NCBI GenBank assembly: GCA_004297225.1
Contig: SCUI01000011.1
Location: forward strand, 78,992-142,991
Direction of reading: 5' to 3'
Length of the DNA: 64,000 nt
Source of the DNA: Lysobacteraceae bacterium
GTDB lineage: Bacteria; Pseudomonadota; Gammaproteobacteria; Xanthomonadales; Xanthomonadaceae
In this document: positions 1 through 11,400 of the stretch, piece after piece
Layout of the letters: each line of letters starts with the position of its first letter
Position numbering within the stretch: position 1 is the first letter of the stretch
Notes under the pieces: generated by a model
Databases searched by the model: none
What the model was told of the DNA's origin: nothing
The model's input: the letters and a program-made list of their open reading frames with translations, nothing else
Program-made: the position numbers and the translations under genes

Positions 1-430
1 CGAACAGCGCGTTGTACACCGGCGTCAGGAACGAGCGCACGGTGCCGGTGAGCGCGATCGCGGCGTAGATCGGCCAGGTCGCGTGCGCGCCGAACTCCGT
101 GTGCGCGATCCCGGCCAGCGCCAGCGCGGTGGCGAGCAGTCCCATGCAGGCGACCGCGCCCAGCGTGCGCCGTCGCGAGTGGTCGACCAGGTAGCCGGCG
201 AATGGCGCCACGCAGAAGTACGGCAGCACTTCGGCCAGGCCCACCAGGCCCAGCGCGAACGGATCGCGGGTGATCGTGTAGATGTGCCAGCCGACGGTGA
301 CCGCCACGACCTGGTAGGACAGGCCGGCGCAGGCGCGGTACAGCAGCAGGGCAAGGAAGGCGCCGTTGCGCAGCGGAGACGCGCCGTTCAGTGACCGGCC
401 AGGCGCGGCGGCGGTGTCCGGCGTGCTCAC
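1..430 (-). CDS. MFS transporter, 3' end cut by window edge
   Basis: The first 143 codons of a major facilitator superfamily transporter can be read; the rest lies beyond base 1. After a short polar N-terminus come hydrophobic helices and the inter-helix motif GYLVDHSRRR typical of MFS loop 2-3, close to the EntS/MFS_3 branch. The start is GTG at 430-428, which overlaps the stop of the sufE-like gene by 4 bp (GTGA), so the two are probably translationally coupled. Substrate cannot be told from sequence. A second MFS_3-like protein is encoded at 55691. Confidence 0.85.
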   Translation of the reverse strand, partial: MSTPDTAAAPGRSLNGASPLRNGAFLALLLYRACAGLSYQVVAVTVGWHIYTITRDPFALGLVGLAEVLPYFCVAPFAGYLVDHSRRRTLGAVACMGLLATALALAGIAHTEFGAHATWPIYAAIALTGTVRSFLTPVYNALF

Positions 431-860
431 ACGGCCTTGGCCGCGGTGTCGCGGATGCAGGCGAGCAGCGCCGCGAGGCCGTTGCTGCGCGTGGGCGAAA
501 GGTGCTTGGCCAGGCCGATCGAGGCGATGTAGTCGGGCTCGGTGGCGAGGATCTCGGCGGCGGGGCGCCCGGAATAGACGCGCAACGCCAGGTACACCAG
601 GCCCGAGACGATCGCCGAATCGCTCACCGCGGCGAACTCCAGTTTCGCCGCGTCACCCGACGGCACGATCCAGACCATCGACTGGCAACCCTGCAACCGG
701 TGTTCCTCGGTCTTCCACTCCTCGGGGAATGGCGGCAGCTTGCGCCCGAGGTCGATCAGGTACTGGTAGCGCTCGGACCAGTCGCCGAAGAACGCGAACT
801 CCTCGGCGATCGCGGCCTGGGCCTGCGCGGCCGTGGGTTCGAGCGGGAATGCCGAGTCGT

Positions 861-864
<4 letters not shown>
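427..864 (-). CDS. sufE: SufE family Fe-S cluster sulfur acceptor
   Basis: This 145-residue cytoplasmic protein matches the SufE/CsdE family in length and in its active-site region: the sequence LQGCQSMVW contains the conserved cysteine that takes a persulfide from a SufS/CsdA cysteine desulfurase. No desulfurase or other suf gene is visible beside it. It overlaps cysS by 4 bp (ATGA) and the downstream MFS gene by 4 bp (GTGA), so all three probably share one transcript starting at cysS. It could equally be called CsdE; family identity is firm, the partner is not. Confidence 0.9.
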
Positions 865-2228
<1,364 letters not shown>

Positions 2229-2385
2229 CAGGGGGCTGCTGCGGGATGTCGGTGGATTCTAGCGGGCACGGGCCGGGGCGTCCCGGATACCGGCCGCCGA
2301 CAGCCACGATTCAGCCCCGGCAAGGCCGCACCGCCTACACTGCCGGTCCCGTGGAACCCACCGCCTGCCGCAGGAAGCGTCGACC

Positions 2386-2835
2386 TTGATCCCCGCCGGT
2401 CGCTGGACCTGGTTGCTGATCGCCGCGCTGGCGATGCCCTCGGCCGCGCAGGAAACCGTGGTGCCCAAGCGCAACGTGCGCACCGGCTGGGCGCAGGTGT
2501 TGCGGGTGGACCCGGTGTACCAGACGCTCACCGCCACGGCGATCGAGGAACAGTGCGAAGGCGAGGCGGCCGATCCCGGGCGCCATGGCCTGTCCCGCAT
2601 CGTCGGCGCGGTGAAGGACGCACTTACGGCCGAGGACAAGCCGCCGGCGCAACCGCGACCCGGCTGCAAGTTCGTCCCGGTGGAGCGCAAGTTCCGGCGG
2701 GCCATCGCCTACGACGTGGACTACGTCTATCGCGGCATGAAATACCGCTCGCGCCTGCCGTACGACCCCGGCAACCGGTTGCGGGTCCAGGTCTCGATCC
2801 AGCCCGTCGCCGCCGACGCCAACGGCAACGAATGA
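2386..2835 (+). CDS. Small periplasmic YcfJ-like protein without a glycine zipper
   Basis: The start is a TTG at 2386, chosen because AGGAAG lies 9 bases upstream and the product then begins with a signal peptide (hydrophobic stretch WTWLLIAALAMPSAAQ). The 149-residue product has a VLRVDPVYQT-like N-terminal strand and ends in YDVDYVYRGMKYRSRLPYDP, the pattern that flanks the glycine-zipper segment in YcfJ-type outer-membrane proteins. The zipper itself is missing and is replaced by a polar segment with a Cys. Function unknown. No gene follows before the arg leader. Confidence 0.6.
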   Translation: MIPAGRWTWLLIAALAMPSAAQETVVPKRNVRTGWAQVLRVDPVYQTLTATAIEEQCEGEAADPGRHGLSRIVGAVKDALTAEDKPPAQPRPGCKFVPVERKFRRAIAYDVDYVYRGMKYRSRLPYDPGNRLRVQVSIQPVAADANGNE

Positions 2836-2938
2836 GCGCCTTGCGCCGCCCCGCGGCGCATGCGACGATGCGCGCCCGATGACCCACCTCGCCGCCACCG
2901 CCGTCGTCCAGCTGACCGCCGCCCGCATGGCCGCGGGC

Positions 2939-3038
2939 ATGACCTCGCGCGCGCGCCGACCGGAATCCCGACGAACCGCTGGGTAATCCGGAGCAGTTGC
3001 TGCACCTCCGAAAAAGCCCGGCCTTCGCCGGGCTTTTT
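2939..3038 (+). promoter_or_regulatory. Candidate arginine-operon attenuator leader
   Basis: An ATG at 2939 opens a 15-codon frame ([15 protein letters not shown], stop TAA 2984-2986) with five Arg codons, three of them CGA, which is uncommon elsewhere in this GC-rich DNA. A bulged hairpin follows at 2989-3010, then a strong GC stem with U-run at 3011-3038. Only 28 bases separate that stem from argF', too little for a promoter, so transcription of the arg genes seems to have to pass the terminator. There is no good ribosome site before the ATG, and alternative pairing was not computed. A longer in-frame start exists at 2879. Confidence 0.4.
3011..3038 (+). terminator. Rho-independent terminator hairpin before argF'
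   Basis: A perfect 12-bp inverted repeat (AAAAAGCCCGGC, loop CTTC, then its complement) ends in five T residues. It either closes the transcript of the small periplasmic gene ending at 2835, or acts as the attenuator of the arg operon. Confidence 0.85.
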
Positions 3039-3066
3039 GCTTTTCCGCTTGCCAGGACGCCACCCC

Positions 3067-4101
3067 ATGAAGCACTTCCTCAACACCCAGGACCTCGATC
3101 GCGCCGAACTCGACGCATTGCTGGCCGACGCGGCCCGGTACAAGCGCCAGCTGGCCGCCGGCCAGCGCATGGGCGACGAACTGGCGGGCAGATCCATCGC
3201 CCTGGTGTTCTTCAATCCATCGCTGCGCACCCGCGCCAGCTTCGAGCTGGGGGCGTACCAGCTCGGCGGCCACGCGGTGGTGCTGCAGCCGGGCAAGGAT
3301 GCCTGGCCGATCGAGTTCGACCTGGGCACGGTCATGGACGGCGAGGCCGAGGAACACATCGCCGAGGTGGCGAGGGTGCTCAGCCGCTATGCCGACATGA
3401 TCGGGGTGCGTGCGTTCCCGAAGTTCGTCGACTGGTCGCTGGACCGCCAGGACCGGGTGCTGCGCGGCTTCGCGAAATACGCCACGGTGCCGGTGGTCAA
3501 CATGGAAACGATCACCCATCCCTGCCAGGAACTGGCGCACGCGCTGGCGCTGCAGGAGCACTTCGGCACCGACGACCTGCGCGGGAAGAAGTACGTGCTC
3601 ACCTGGACCTACCACCCGAAGCCGCTCAATACCGCGGTCGCCAATTCGGCACTGACCATCGCCACCCGCCTGGGCATGGACGTCACCCTGCTGTGCCCGG
3701 CACCGGAGTACGTGCTCGACCAGCGTTACATGGGCTGGGCCGAACGCAACGCGGCCGAAAGCGGCGGCTCGCTGCGGGTCAGCCACGACATCGCGGCTGC
3801 CTACGCCGGCGCCGACGTCGTCTACGCCAAGAGCTGGGGTGCGCTGCCGTACTTCGGCCGCTGGGACGCGGAGAAGCCGCTGCGCGACCAATACCGCCAC
3901 TTCATCGTCGACGAGGAAAAGATGGCGTTGACCAACCAGGCCGTGTTCAGCCATTGCCTGCCGTTGCGCCGCAACGTCAAGGCCACCGATGCGGTGATGG
4001 ATTCGCCGCGCTGCATCGCCATCGACGAAGCGGAGAACCGGCTGCACGTGCAGAAGGCGGTGATGGGCTGGCTTGCCGCGCAAGCGGAGGTCCGGGGATG
4101 A
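3067..4101 (+). CDS. argF': N-acetylornithine carbamoyltransferase (ArgF')
   Basis: This 344-residue transcarbamylase transfers carbamoyl from carbamoyl phosphate to N-acetyl-L-ornithine, giving N-acetylcitrulline. The carbamoyl-phosphate motif is SLRTR (the ornithine enzyme has STRTR), followed by [12 protein letters not shown], and the C-terminal [13 protein letters not shown] stretch includes the conserved lysine known to be carboxylated in the Xanthomonas enzyme. Together with ArgE' and the fused ArgB/A this marks the xanthomonad acetylated arginine route. It is the first gene of a tightly packed operon; its stop overlaps argG by 4 bp. Confidence 0.95.
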   Translation: MKHFLNTQDLDRAELDALLADAARYKRQLAAGQRMGDELAGRSIALVFFNPSLRTRASFELGAYQLGGHAVVLQPGKDAWPIEFDLGTVMDGEAEEHIAEVARVLSRYADMIGVRAFPKFVDWSLDRQDRVLRGFAKYATVPVVNMETITHPCQELAHALALQEHFGTDDLRGKKYVLTWTYHPKPLNTAVANSALTIATRLGMDVTLLCPAPEYVLDQRYMGWAERNAAESGGSLRVSHDIAAAYAGADVVYAKSWGALPYFGRWDAEKPLRDQYRHFIVDEEKMALTNQAVFSHCLPLRRNVKATDAVMDSPRCIAIDEAENRLHVQKAVMGWLAAQAEVRG

Positions 4102-5330
4102 ACCAGGACATCGTGTTGGCATTCAGCGGTGGCCTGGACACGTCGTTCTGCGTGCCATGGCTCCAGGAGCAGGGCTGGCGCGTGCACACGGTGTTCGCCG
4201 ACACCGGCGGCGTGGACGCGGCGGAACGGGCGACCATCGAGGCGCGCGCCGCGGAACTGGGCGTCGCCTCCCACGTCACCATCGATGGCGGCCCCGCGTT
4301 GTGGGACGGCTTCGTGCGGCCCTTCACCTGGGCCGGCGAGGGCTACCAGGGCCAGTATCCCCTGCTGGTGTCGGACCGTTACCTGATCGTCGACGCTACG
4401 CTGGCGCGGGCGCGCGAGCTCGGCACCAATGCCGTCGCCCACGGCTGCACCGGCATGGGCAACGACCAGGTGCGCTTCGACCTGGCGGTGAAAGCCGCGG
4501 GCGACTACCGGATCGTCGCCCCGATCCGCGAAATCCAGAAGGAGCACGCGCAGACGCGTGCCTATGAGCAGGCCTACCTGGAGGCGCGCGGATTCGGCGT
4601 GCGCTCGAAGCAGAAGGCCTACACGATCAACGAAAACCTGCTGGGGCTGACGCTGTCGGGTGGCGAAGTCGATCGCTGGGAGGCGCCGGGCGAGGGCGCG
4701 CGCGGCTGGTGCGCGCCGCGCGAACAGTGGCCGGACGCGCCGCTGCGGGCAACGCTGCGTTTCGTTGGCGGCGAGGCGGTGGCGCTGGACGGAGAGGAGT
4801 TGCCCGGACCCCGGATCCTCGCGCGCCTCAACACCCTGTTCGCCCGCTACGGCGTCGGCCGCGGCATGTACACCGGCGACACCACCATCGGCCTGAAGGG
4901 CCGCATCGTCTACGAGGCGCCGGGCCTGGTGGCCTTGCTCACCGCGCACCGCGCACTCGAGGAAGCGGTGCTGAGCAAGCAACAGAACCGCTTCAAGCCC
5001 GAGGTCGCGCGCAAGTGGGTCGAGCTGGTGTACGAGGGGTTCTGGCATGACCCGCTGAAGACCGACCTGGAGGCCTTCCTCGCTTCCTCGCAGCGCATGG
5101 TCGAGGGGGAGGTGCTGCTGGAAACGCACGGCGGCCGCGTGGATGCGATCGCCGTGCGCTCGCCGCGGATCCTGCAGGCGGCCGGCGCCACCTACGCGCA
5201 GAGCGCCGACTGGGGCGTGCAGGAGGCGGAAGGCTTCATCCGGTTGTTCGGGATGAGTTCGACGCTCTGGGCGCAGGTCAACAAAGGCGAAAGCGGGAAC
5301 GGGGAACCGGGAACGGGGAATCGGGGATGA
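4098..5330 (+). CDS. argG: Argininosuccinate synthase
   Basis: ATP-dependent ligation of citrulline and aspartate. The 410-residue protein begins with the P-loop-like [16 protein letters not shown] motif of the ATP-pyrophosphatase fold, and [13 protein letters not shown] forms the citrulline/aspartate site. It starts inside the argF' stop (ATGA) and ends inside the argE' start (ATGA). The last 13 residues ([13 protein letters not shown]) are encoded by a 7-bp tandem repeat and look like a recent extension beyond the conserved end AQVNKG. Confidence 0.96.
   Translation: MNQDIVLAFSGGLDTSFCVPWLQEQGWRVHTVFADTGGVDAAERATIEARAAELGVASHVTIDGGPALWDGFVRPFTWAGEGYQGQYPLLVSDRYLIVDATLARARELGTNAVAHGCTGMGNDQVRFDLAVKAAGDYRIVAPIREIQKEHAQTRAYEQAYLEARGFGVRSKQKAYTINENLLGLTLSGGEVDRWEAPGEGARGWCAPREQWPDAPLRATLRFVGGEAVALDGEELPGPRILARLNTLFARYGVGRGMYTGDTTIGLKGRIVYEAPGLVALLTAHRALEEAVLSKQQNRFKPEVARKWVELVYEGFWHDPLKTDLEAFLASSQRMVEGEVLLETHGGRVDAIAVRSPRILQAAGATYAQSADWGVQEAEGFIRLFGMSSTLWAQVNKGESGNGEPGTGNRG
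5294..5326 (+). repeat. 7-bp tandem repeat encoding the ArgG tail
   Basis: Four copies of a GGGAAYS unit (GGGAACG, GGGAACC, GGGAACG, GGGAATC) plus a partial GGGG run directly into the argE' start codon. Because the unit is 7 bp, copy-number change would shift frame and alter both the ArgG C-terminus and the argG-argE' overlap. Confidence 0.8.
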
Positions 5331-6427
5331 GCGGCGACCTGTTGCTGGCCGGCGTGCTGACGCACCTGGAACGCCTGGTGGGATTCGACACGCGCAATCC
5401 GCCGCGCCGGATCGGGCCGTGGGGCATCTTCGATTACCTGCGCGAACAGTTGCCGGGGTTCCGCTGCACGCTGACCGACCATGGCGACGGCGCGGTGTCG
5501 CTGCTGGCCGTGCGCGGCGCGCCGGTGCGGGTGTTCAACGTGCACCTGGACACGGTGCCGTCGTCGCCGGCGTGGAGCGCGGACCCGCTGGTGCTGCGGG
5601 TCGAGGGCGAGCGTGCGATCGGGCTTGGCGCCTGCGACATCAAGGGTGCCGCGGCCGGGCTGCTGGCGGCGGCGCAGGCGACCACCGGCGACGCCGCGTT
5701 CCTGTTCAGCAGCGACGAGGAAGCCAACGATGCGCGTTGCGTCGCGGCCTTCCTCGGCCAGGCGCATGGTTTCCGCGAGGCGATCGTCGCCGAGCCGACC
5801 GGTTGCGAGGCGGTGCTGGCGCACCGCGGCATCTCGTCGGTGCTGTTGCGCTTCCGGGGCGAGGCGGGTCATGGCTCCGGTGCCGGCGCGCTGGAAGCCA
5901 GCGCGCTGCACCAGGCGATGCGCTGGGGCGCCCACGCACTGGACCTGGTGGAAGGCGAATCCCACCAGCGTTTCGGCGGCCTCGCCGGGCTGCGATTCAA
6001 CGTCGGCAAGGTCGAGGGCGGGATCAAGGCCAACGTGATCGCGCCCAGCGCGGAGGTGCGCTTCGGTTTCCGGCCGTTGCCCTCGCACGACATCGACGAG
6101 TTGCATTCGCGATTCGGCGCCTGCGCCGCGGTCGGCGCGCTGGAACGCTACCAGGAAACCTTCCGCGGCCCCGCGCTGCCCGCCGGCGACGTCGCCGAAG
6201 CCGAGCAGAAGCGCCTGGCCGCGCGTGATCTCGCCGAGGCCCTGCATTTGCCGATCGGCAACGCGGTCGATTTCTGGACCGAGGCTTCGCTGTTCTCGCG
6301 CGCGGGGATGACCGCGCTGGTGTACGGCCCGGGCGACATCGCCCAGGCGCATTCGGCGGACGAATGGGTGTCGCTGGAACAGCTCGCCTGCTACGCCGCA
6401 ACGGTCCGCGGGATCCTCGCGGCTTGA
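5327..6427 (+). CDS. argE': N-acetyl-L-citrulline deacetylase (ArgE')
   Basis: A 366-residue M20-family metallohydrolase that removes acetyl from N-acetylcitrulline. Metal-binding motifs are visible: NVHLDTVP (His-Asp), GLGACDIKG (bridging Asp), SSDEEAND (catalytic Glu and metal Glu) and the later AHSADEWV histidine. Its position directly after argF' and argG identifies it as the citrulline form rather than acetylornithine deacetylase. The start ATG overlaps the argG stop. A REP palindrome immediately follows the stop codon. Confidence 0.93.
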   Translation: MSGDLLLAGVLTHLERLVGFDTRNPPRRIGPWGIFDYLREQLPGFRCTLTDHGDGAVSLLAVRGAPVRVFNVHLDTVPSSPAWSADPLVLRVEGERAIGLGACDIKGAAAGLLAAAQATTGDAAFLFSSDEEANDARCVAAFLGQAHGFREAIVAEPTGCEAVLAHRGISSVLLRFRGEAGHGSGAGALEASALHQAMRWGAHALDLVEGESHQRFGGLAGLRFNVGKVEGGIKANVIAPSAEVRFGFRPLPSHDIDELHSRFGACAAVGALERYQETFRGPALPAGDVAEAEQKRLAARDLAEALHLPIGNAVDFWTEASLFSRAGMTALVYGPGDIAQAHSADEWVSLEQLACYAATVRGILAA

Positions 6428-6453
6428 GTCGCGGCTTGCGCCGCTCCCACAAC
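6428..6453 (-). repeat. REP-like palindrome, copy 1 (argE'-argB gap)
   Basis: A 26-bp element with the core GGCGCAAGCC and the outer tag GTTGTGGGAG on the minus strand. It sits immediately downstream of argE' and 12 bases before the argB/A start. Four further copies occur at 40572, 50693, 50958 and 52788. Confidence 0.8.
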
Positions 6454-6465
6454 TGCCACCCTTCG

Positions 6466-7818
6466 ATGAACATCCACGACATTCAAACCAGGCAGACCAT
6501 CGTCAGACTGCTCTCGAGCATGGGCAGCGCGAAGGAGATCTCGCAGTACCTCAAGCGCTTCTCGCAACTCGACGCGGCGCGCTTCGCGGTGGTCAAGGTC
6601 GGCGGCGCGGTGCTGCGCGACGACCTGTCCGCGCTGGTGTCCTCGCTGGCCTTCCTGCAGGACGTGGGCCTGACCCCGATCGTGGTGCACGGCGCCGGCC
6701 CGCAGCTGGATGCCGGACTGGCCGCCGCCGGGATCGACAAGCGCACCGTCAACGGCCTGCGCGTCACCTCCGCGGAAGCGCTGGCGGTGGTGCGCCGCGT
6801 GTTCCACGCGCAGAACCTGGCGCTGGTGGAGGCGCTGCAGGCGCAGGATGCGCGCGCGACCTCGATCGTCACCGGCGTGTTCGAGGCCGGCTACGTGGAC
6901 GAGGCCTCGCTCGGCCTGGTCGGCAACGTCCACGGCGTGCACCTGGGTCCGATCCACGCCAGCCTCAAGGCCGGCGCGATCCCGGTGATCGCCAGCCTCG
7001 GCGAGACCGCCGGCGGGCAGATCCTCAACATCAATGCCGATTTCGCCGCCAATGCCCTGGTGCGCGAACTGCAGCCCTACAAGATCGTGTTCCTGACCGG
7101 AACGGGCGGCCTGCTCGACGCGGAAGGCCGGGTGATCGACTCGATCAACCTGTCCACGGAATACGATGCGTTGATGGCGCAGCCGTGGATCGACGGCGGC
7201 ATGCGCCTCAAGCTCGAGCAGGTGAAGCAGCTGCTCGACGGACTGCCGCCGGCGTCCTCGGTCTCGATCACGCGTCCCTCGGAACTGGCCAAGGAGCTGT
7301 TCACGCACAAGGGCTCCGGCACGCTCGTGCGCCGCGGCGAACGCGTGCTCGAAGCCACGAACTGGGATGAACTCGACCTGCCGCGGCTGCGCGCGCTGAT
7401 CGAATCGGCCTTCGGCCGCCGGCTGGCGCCCGACTACTTCGAGCGCACGCGCCTGCACCGCGCCTACGTCAGCGAGCATTACCGGACCGCGATCATCCTC
7501 ACCCGCGAGGATGCCGGGCCCTACCTCGACAAGTTCGCGGTGCTGGAGGATGCGCAGGGCGAAGGCCTCGGGCGGGCGGTCTGGCAGGTGATGCGCGAGC
7601 AGACACCGCGGCTGTTCTGGCGTTCGCGCCGCGGCAACCCGGTGAACCCGTTCTATTTCTCCCAATGCGACGGCTGCCTGAAGCAGCCGCGCTGGAAGGT
7701 GTTCTGGTACGGTTTCGACGACCTCGCCGCGATCGGTGCCTGCGCCGCGCATTGCGCGTCGCGCCCGCCGACGCTGCTGGACCCCGAACCGCGGGAAGCC
7801 GCCGGAGCAACGCCGTGA
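6466..7818 (+). CDS. argB: Fused acetylglutamate kinase / N-acetylglutamate synthase
   Basis: The 450-residue protein carries both first steps of arginine synthesis. Residues about 35-290 form an amino-acid kinase domain ([30 protein letters not shown]); residues about 300-440 form a vertebrate-type GNAT synthase domain ([20 protein letters not shown], ending [20 protein letters not shown]). This fusion is known from xanthomonads and related to the animal enzymes. The start chosen is ATG 6466, after the REP element and in line with the conserved [12 protein letters not shown] opening. The stop overlaps the next gene by 4 bp (GTGA). Arginine feedback control is expected for the family but not visible here. 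Confidence 0.95.
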   Translation: MNIHDIQTRQTIVRLLSSMGSAKEISQYLKRFSQLDAARFAVVKVGGAVLRDDLSALVSSLAFLQDVGLTPIVVHGAGPQLDAGLAAAGIDKRTVNGLRVTSAEALAVVRRVFHAQNLALVEALQAQDARATSIVTGVFEAGYVDEASLGLVGNVHGVHLGPIHASLKAGAIPVIASLGETAGGQILNINADFAANALVRELQPYKIVFLTGTGGLLDAEGRVIDSINLSTEYDALMAQPWIDGGMRLKLEQVKQLLDGLPPASSVSITRPSELAKELFTHKGSGTLVRRGERVLEATNWDELDLPRLRALIESAFGRRLAPDYFERTRLHRAYVSEHYRTAIILTREDAGPYLDKFAVLEDAQGEGLGRAVWQVMREQTPRLFWRSRRGNPVNPFYFSQCDGCLKQPRWKVFWYGFDDLAAIGACAAHCASRPPTLLDPEPREAAGATP

Positions 7819-8423
7819 CCGATGCCGATGCCTGGACCCGAGTGCCGGCCCTGCGCGGCAGGTACGTGTCGCTGGAACCGATGCAGGCCGCGCATGCCGA
7901 TGGCCTGCGCGCGGCTGCCGCGGACGGCGAGCTGTGGAAGCTGTGGTGGACCAACGTGCCCGAACCGGGGCAGGTCGAGTCCTGGCTGCAGGACGCGCTG
8001 GCGAAACAGGCCGCCAGCGAGCAGATCGCATTCACCGTGCGCGACGCCGACGGCCGCATCGTCGGCAGCACCCGCTTTTACGAAATGCTGCCCGCTACGC
8101 CGCGTCTGTGCATCGGCTACACCTGGTACGCACGTTCGGTGCAGCGCACCGGCCTGAACACCGAGGCCAAGCACCTGCTGCTCGGCCATGCGTTCGAGGC
8201 CATGGGCTGCGCCAGTGTCGGCTTCCACACCAGCACCGAAAACAGCGCGTCGCGCGCGGCGATCGCGCGGCTGGGCGCCACGGAGGAGGGCATCCTGCGC
8301 GCCCACCTGCGCCACCGCGACGGCAGCCTGCGCGACACGGTCTGCTTCTCCATCCTCGACAGCGAATGGCCGGCGGTGAAGGCCGGCCTCGAGGCCAGGC
8401 TCGAGGCGCACGCCCATGCATGA
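7815..8423 (+). CDS. GNAT acetyltransferase within the arg operon
   Basis: A 202-residue RimJ/RimL-type acetyltransferase: [16 protein letters not shown] at the N-terminus, central [15 protein letters not shown] and the acetyl-CoA/substrate segment [19 protein letters not shown]. The GTG start at 7815 lies inside the argB/A stop and the gene ends inside argC (8-bp overlap), so it is cotranscribed with arginine genes. A protein or small-molecule N-acetylation role is possible; a direct role in arginine synthesis is not shown. Confidence 0.85.
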   Translation: MTDADAWTRVPALRGRYVSLEPMQAAHADGLRAAAADGELWKLWWTNVPEPGQVESWLQDALAKQAASEQIAFTVRDADGRIVGSTRFYEMLPATPRLCIGYTWYARSVQRTGLNTEAKHLLLGHAFEAMGCASVGFHTSTENSASRAAIARLGATEEGILRAHLRHRDGSLRDTVCFSILDSEWPAVKAGLEARLEAHAHA

Positions 8424-9375
8424 GTCCCCCATCACCGTCGGCATCGTCGGCGCGCGCGGCCACACCGGCGTCGAACTGATCCGCCTGCTGGCGGCGCACC
8501 CGCGCTTCGAGATCGGGTTCGTGTCCTCGCGCGCGCTGGACGGCCAGCGCGTCGCCGACCACGTGCCCGAATACCAGGGCGAACTGCGCTACGGCGCGCC
8601 GGAACACGGCGCGCTGCCGGCGCTGGGCGCGGAGGCGGTGGTACTGGCGCTGCCCAACGGCAAGTCCGACGCCTGCATCGCGGCCTACGACGCCGCCGGG
8701 CAGGACCCGGTGATCGTCGATCTGTCCGCGGACCATCGCTTCGACGACCACTGGCACTACGGCCTGCCGGAGCTGACCCGAGCCGCGTACGCCGGGCAAC
8801 GGCGCATCGCCAATCCGGGCTGTTACGCCACCGCGATGCAGCTGGCGATCGCGCCGATGCGCGAGCTGCTCGAGGGGCCGGTGCAGTGCTTCGGTGTTTC
8901 CGGATACTCCGGTGCCGGCACGACGCCGTCGGACCGGAATGATCCGGCGTTGCTGCGAGACAACCTGATGCCGTACGCGCTCACCGGGCACGTGCACGAG
9001 CGCGAGGTTTCGCGGCGCCTCGGGCATGCGGTGGAGTTCATGCCGCACGTGGCGCCGCATTTCCGCGGCATCACGCTGACCGCGAACCTGCACCTGTCGC
9101 GGCCGGTGACGTTGCAGGACGTCCAGGCGCGCTATGCGGCCCGTTTCGCGAACGAGCCGCTGGTGCGGATCGTCGACGAGGCGCCCTGGGTCAGCCGCAT
9201 CGCCGGCCGCCACCACGTCGAGATCGGCGGCTTCGCGGTTTCCCTGGATGGACGCCGCCTGGTCGTCGTCGCCACCGAGGACAACCTGCTCAAGGGCGCT
9301 GCCACCCAGGCGCTGCAGAACCTCAACCTCGCCTTCGGCCTGGACGAATTCACGGGAGTGCCGCTCAATGGCTGA
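8416..9375 (+). CDS. argC: N-acetyl-gamma-glutamyl-phosphate reductase
   Basis: NADPH-dependent reduction of acetylglutamyl phosphate to the semialdehyde. The 319-residue protein has the Rossmann start [18 protein letters not shown] and the catalytic-cysteine motif ANPGCYATA, followed by the SGYSGAG segment conserved in ArgC. The start overlaps the GNAT gene and the end overlaps argH by 8 bp. Length is typical. Confidence 0.96.
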   Translation: MHESPITVGIVGARGHTGVELIRLLAAHPRFEIGFVSSRALDGQRVADHVPEYQGELRYGAPEHGALPALGAEAVVLALPNGKSDACIAAYDAAGQDPVIVDLSADHRFDDHWHYGLPELTRAAYAGQRRIANPGCYATAMQLAIAPMRELLEGPVQCFGVSGYSGAGTTPSDRNDPALLRDNLMPYALTGHVHEREVSRRLGHAVEFMPHVAPHFRGITLTANLHLSRPVTLQDVQARYAARFANEPLVRIVDEAPWVSRIAGRHHVEIGGFAVSLDGRRLVVVATEDNLLKGAATQALQNLNLAFGLDEFTGVPLNG

Positions 9376-10654
9376 CCTGCTGTGGCAGAAACCGGGGGTC
9401 GAAGTGGACCCCTCGATCCAGGCGTTCCTGGCCGGCGACGACGTCGTGCTCGACCGCGAGTTCTTCCTGCACGACATCGCTGCCAGCCACGCGCATGCCG
9501 AAGCCCTGTTGCGCATCGGCATCCTTTCCAGCGATGAACTGGCAGCCATCTCGAGCGAACTCGAGGCGCTCGCCGGGGACTTCCGCGCAGGCACGTTCGT
9601 GCTCGACGAGCGCTACGAGGACGGGCACTCCGCGATCGAGGCGCGCCTGGTCGAACGCCTGGGCGACACCGGCCGCCGCATCCACACCGGCCGCAGCCGC
9701 AACGACCAGGTGCTGGTCGCCACCCGGCTGTGGCTCAAGGACCAGCTGGCGCGCCTGCACGGCATCGCCCGCGAAGTGGCCGGGATCGCGCTCGGACGCG
9801 CCGAAGCGGAAGCCACGCTCCCGATGCCCGGCTATACGCACCTGCAGCGCGCCGTCGTGTCGTCGGCCGGAATGTGGTGGGCCGGCTGGGCCGAAGCGTT
9901 CATCGACGATGCCGTGCGCGCCCGAGATACCCGCGCCTGGGTCGATGCCAATCCGCTCGGCAGCGCCGCCGGCTACGGTGTCAACCTGCCGCTGGACCGT
10001 GACCACACCACCCGCGCGCTCGGCTTCGGGCGCCTGCAGCTGGCGGCGACGTACGCCCAGCTCTCCCGCGGCAAGTTCGAACTGGCCGCGCTCGAGGCGC
10101 TGGGCAGCGCGATGCTCGACCTGCGCCGCATCGCCTGGGACCTTTTGCTGTTCACCAGCGGCGAGTTCGGCTTCGTCGTGCTTCCTCCGCAATACGCCAC
10201 CGGCAGCTCGCTGATGCCGAACAAGCGCAATCCGGACGTGATCGAGCTGATGCGTGCCAGCTACGCCAGCGTCGCCGCCGCCAAGGCGGAAATCGAACAG
10301 CTGCTGTCGCTGCCGTCCGGCTACCACCGCGACCTGCAGGTGTCCAAGGGCGCGCTGTTCCACGGCTTCGGCAAGGGCCTGCAGGCGCTCGCCCTGTTGC
10401 CCGGGTTGCTGCGCGGGCTGCAGTGGAGGCCGGAAGCGATGCGCGACGCACTCGAGCCGTCGATGTATGCCACCGATCTCGCGCTCGACCTGGCGAAACA
10501 GGGAACACCGTTCCGCGACGCCTATCGCCAGGCCGCCGATCCCGCGCGCTGGGCCGCGGGCGACCCGGACGCCAGCCTCGCTGCGCGGGTTTCTCCGGGC
10601 GCGGCGGGCGAACTGCGCCTGGATGCGTTGCGCGAGCGCCTGGAACGCGACTGA
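9368..10654 (+). CDS. argH: Argininosuccinate lyase
   Basis: Last enzyme of arginine synthesis, splitting argininosuccinate into arginine and fumarate. The 428-residue protein has the superfamily signature [11 protein letters not shown], the upstream HTGRSRNDQ motif and the TH pair in GYTHLQRA. It ends the operon; no proB/proA follow, unlike some Xanthomonas genomes. The acetylornithine aminotransferase argD is not in the window. Confidence 0.96.
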   Translation: MADLLWQKPGVEVDPSIQAFLAGDDVVLDREFFLHDIAASHAHAEALLRIGILSSDELAAISSELEALAGDFRAGTFVLDERYEDGHSAIEARLVERLGDTGRRIHTGRSRNDQVLVATRLWLKDQLARLHGIAREVAGIALGRAEAEATLPMPGYTHLQRAVVSSAGMWWAGWAEAFIDDAVRARDTRAWVDANPLGSAAGYGVNLPLDRDHTTRALGFGRLQLAATYAQLSRGKFELAALEALGSAMLDLRRIAWDLLLFTSGEFGFVVLPPQYATGSSLMPNKRNPDVIELMRASYASVAAAKAEIEQLLSLPSGYHRDLQVSKGALFHGFGKGLQALALLPGLLRGLQWRPEAMRDALEPSMYATDLALDLAKQGTPFRDAYRQAADPARWAAGDPDASLAARVSPGAAGELRLDALRERLERD

Positions 10655-10756
10655 TGAGATCCGTCCTGCGTCGACGGTTGTCGACGCGAGGTGAAAACCG
10701 GGTCGACAACGCCGTGGTATTGGCGATACTTGGGCCCTCCGCGCCAGGATGTCGAA

Positions 10757-11365
10757 GTGCCGTACATCACCCTTGTCGACTCGCCGGTGCCGGTGTTGTG
10801 GGTGCGCTATTCCGGCGTAGTGACGCTGGAGCAGCGCAGGCACCGGTTCCGCGAAGCGCTCGAACGCGCGCTCGCGGCGGACTGTTACCGGGTGCTGGTG
10901 GATTTCCGCGCGGCCCATTCGCTCCAGCACGATGATCGCGTCAGCAATGAGATCGCGAAGCTCCTGGTCGAGCATGTCGCAGGCCGCGATGTGCGGATTG
11001 CATGGCTCGTCAGCTACGACCACCAGCTGGACGACCTGGTGGAGCGCAGCGTCGCCAGGCTTGGCGTCGCCACGGCGCGCTTCCGGGATCGCGACAAGGC
11101 GATTGCCTGGCTGCGGGCGCCCAAGGTGGCGCCGGTCGACGACGCGCACCTGCGCCCGGCCGCCGGCACACGGGCCGTGCGGCGGAAAGGCGATGCGGTC
11201 GACCTGGTGGCGCGCCTGGCCGGGGCAAGGGCGCGGCTGAGCGGCGCGCAATATGCGGCCGTTGTGCGGCTGGTGGAGGACCTGGCGGCTTCCGGGATGG
11301 ACGAGGCCCGGATCAGGCCGTTGGCCAGGCGCATGCTCGACGCCATGGATCCGGGCGCCGGCTAG
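10757..11365 (+). CDS. Hypothetical protein with SpoIIAA/STAS-like N-terminus
   Basis: The N-terminal half (VPYITLVDSPVPVLWVRYSG, then an amphipathic helix and YRVLVDFRAAHS) has the strand-helix-strand rhythm of SpoIIAA/STAS-like domains; the C-terminal part is a helical Arg/Ala-rich segment without a recognised domain. The GTG at 10757 is preferred because AGGA lies 8 bases upstream and conserved-looking sequence begins there; an in-frame GTG at 10691 would add 22 residues. No partner kinase is nearby. Related in type, not closely in sequence, to the protein at 58730. Confidence 0.55.
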   Translation: MPYITLVDSPVPVLWVRYSGVVTLEQRRHRFREALERALAADCYRVLVDFRAAHSLQHDDRVSNEIAKLLVEHVAGRDVRIAWLVSYDHQLDDLVERSVARLGVATARFRDRDKAIAWLRAPKVAPVDDAHLRPAAGTRAVRRKGDAVDLVARLAGARARLSGAQYAAVVRLVEDLAASGMDEARIRPLARRMLDAMDPGAG

Positions 11366-11400
11366 CCGGCCCGGCACCCGCGCAGAAAATACCTGCGCGC

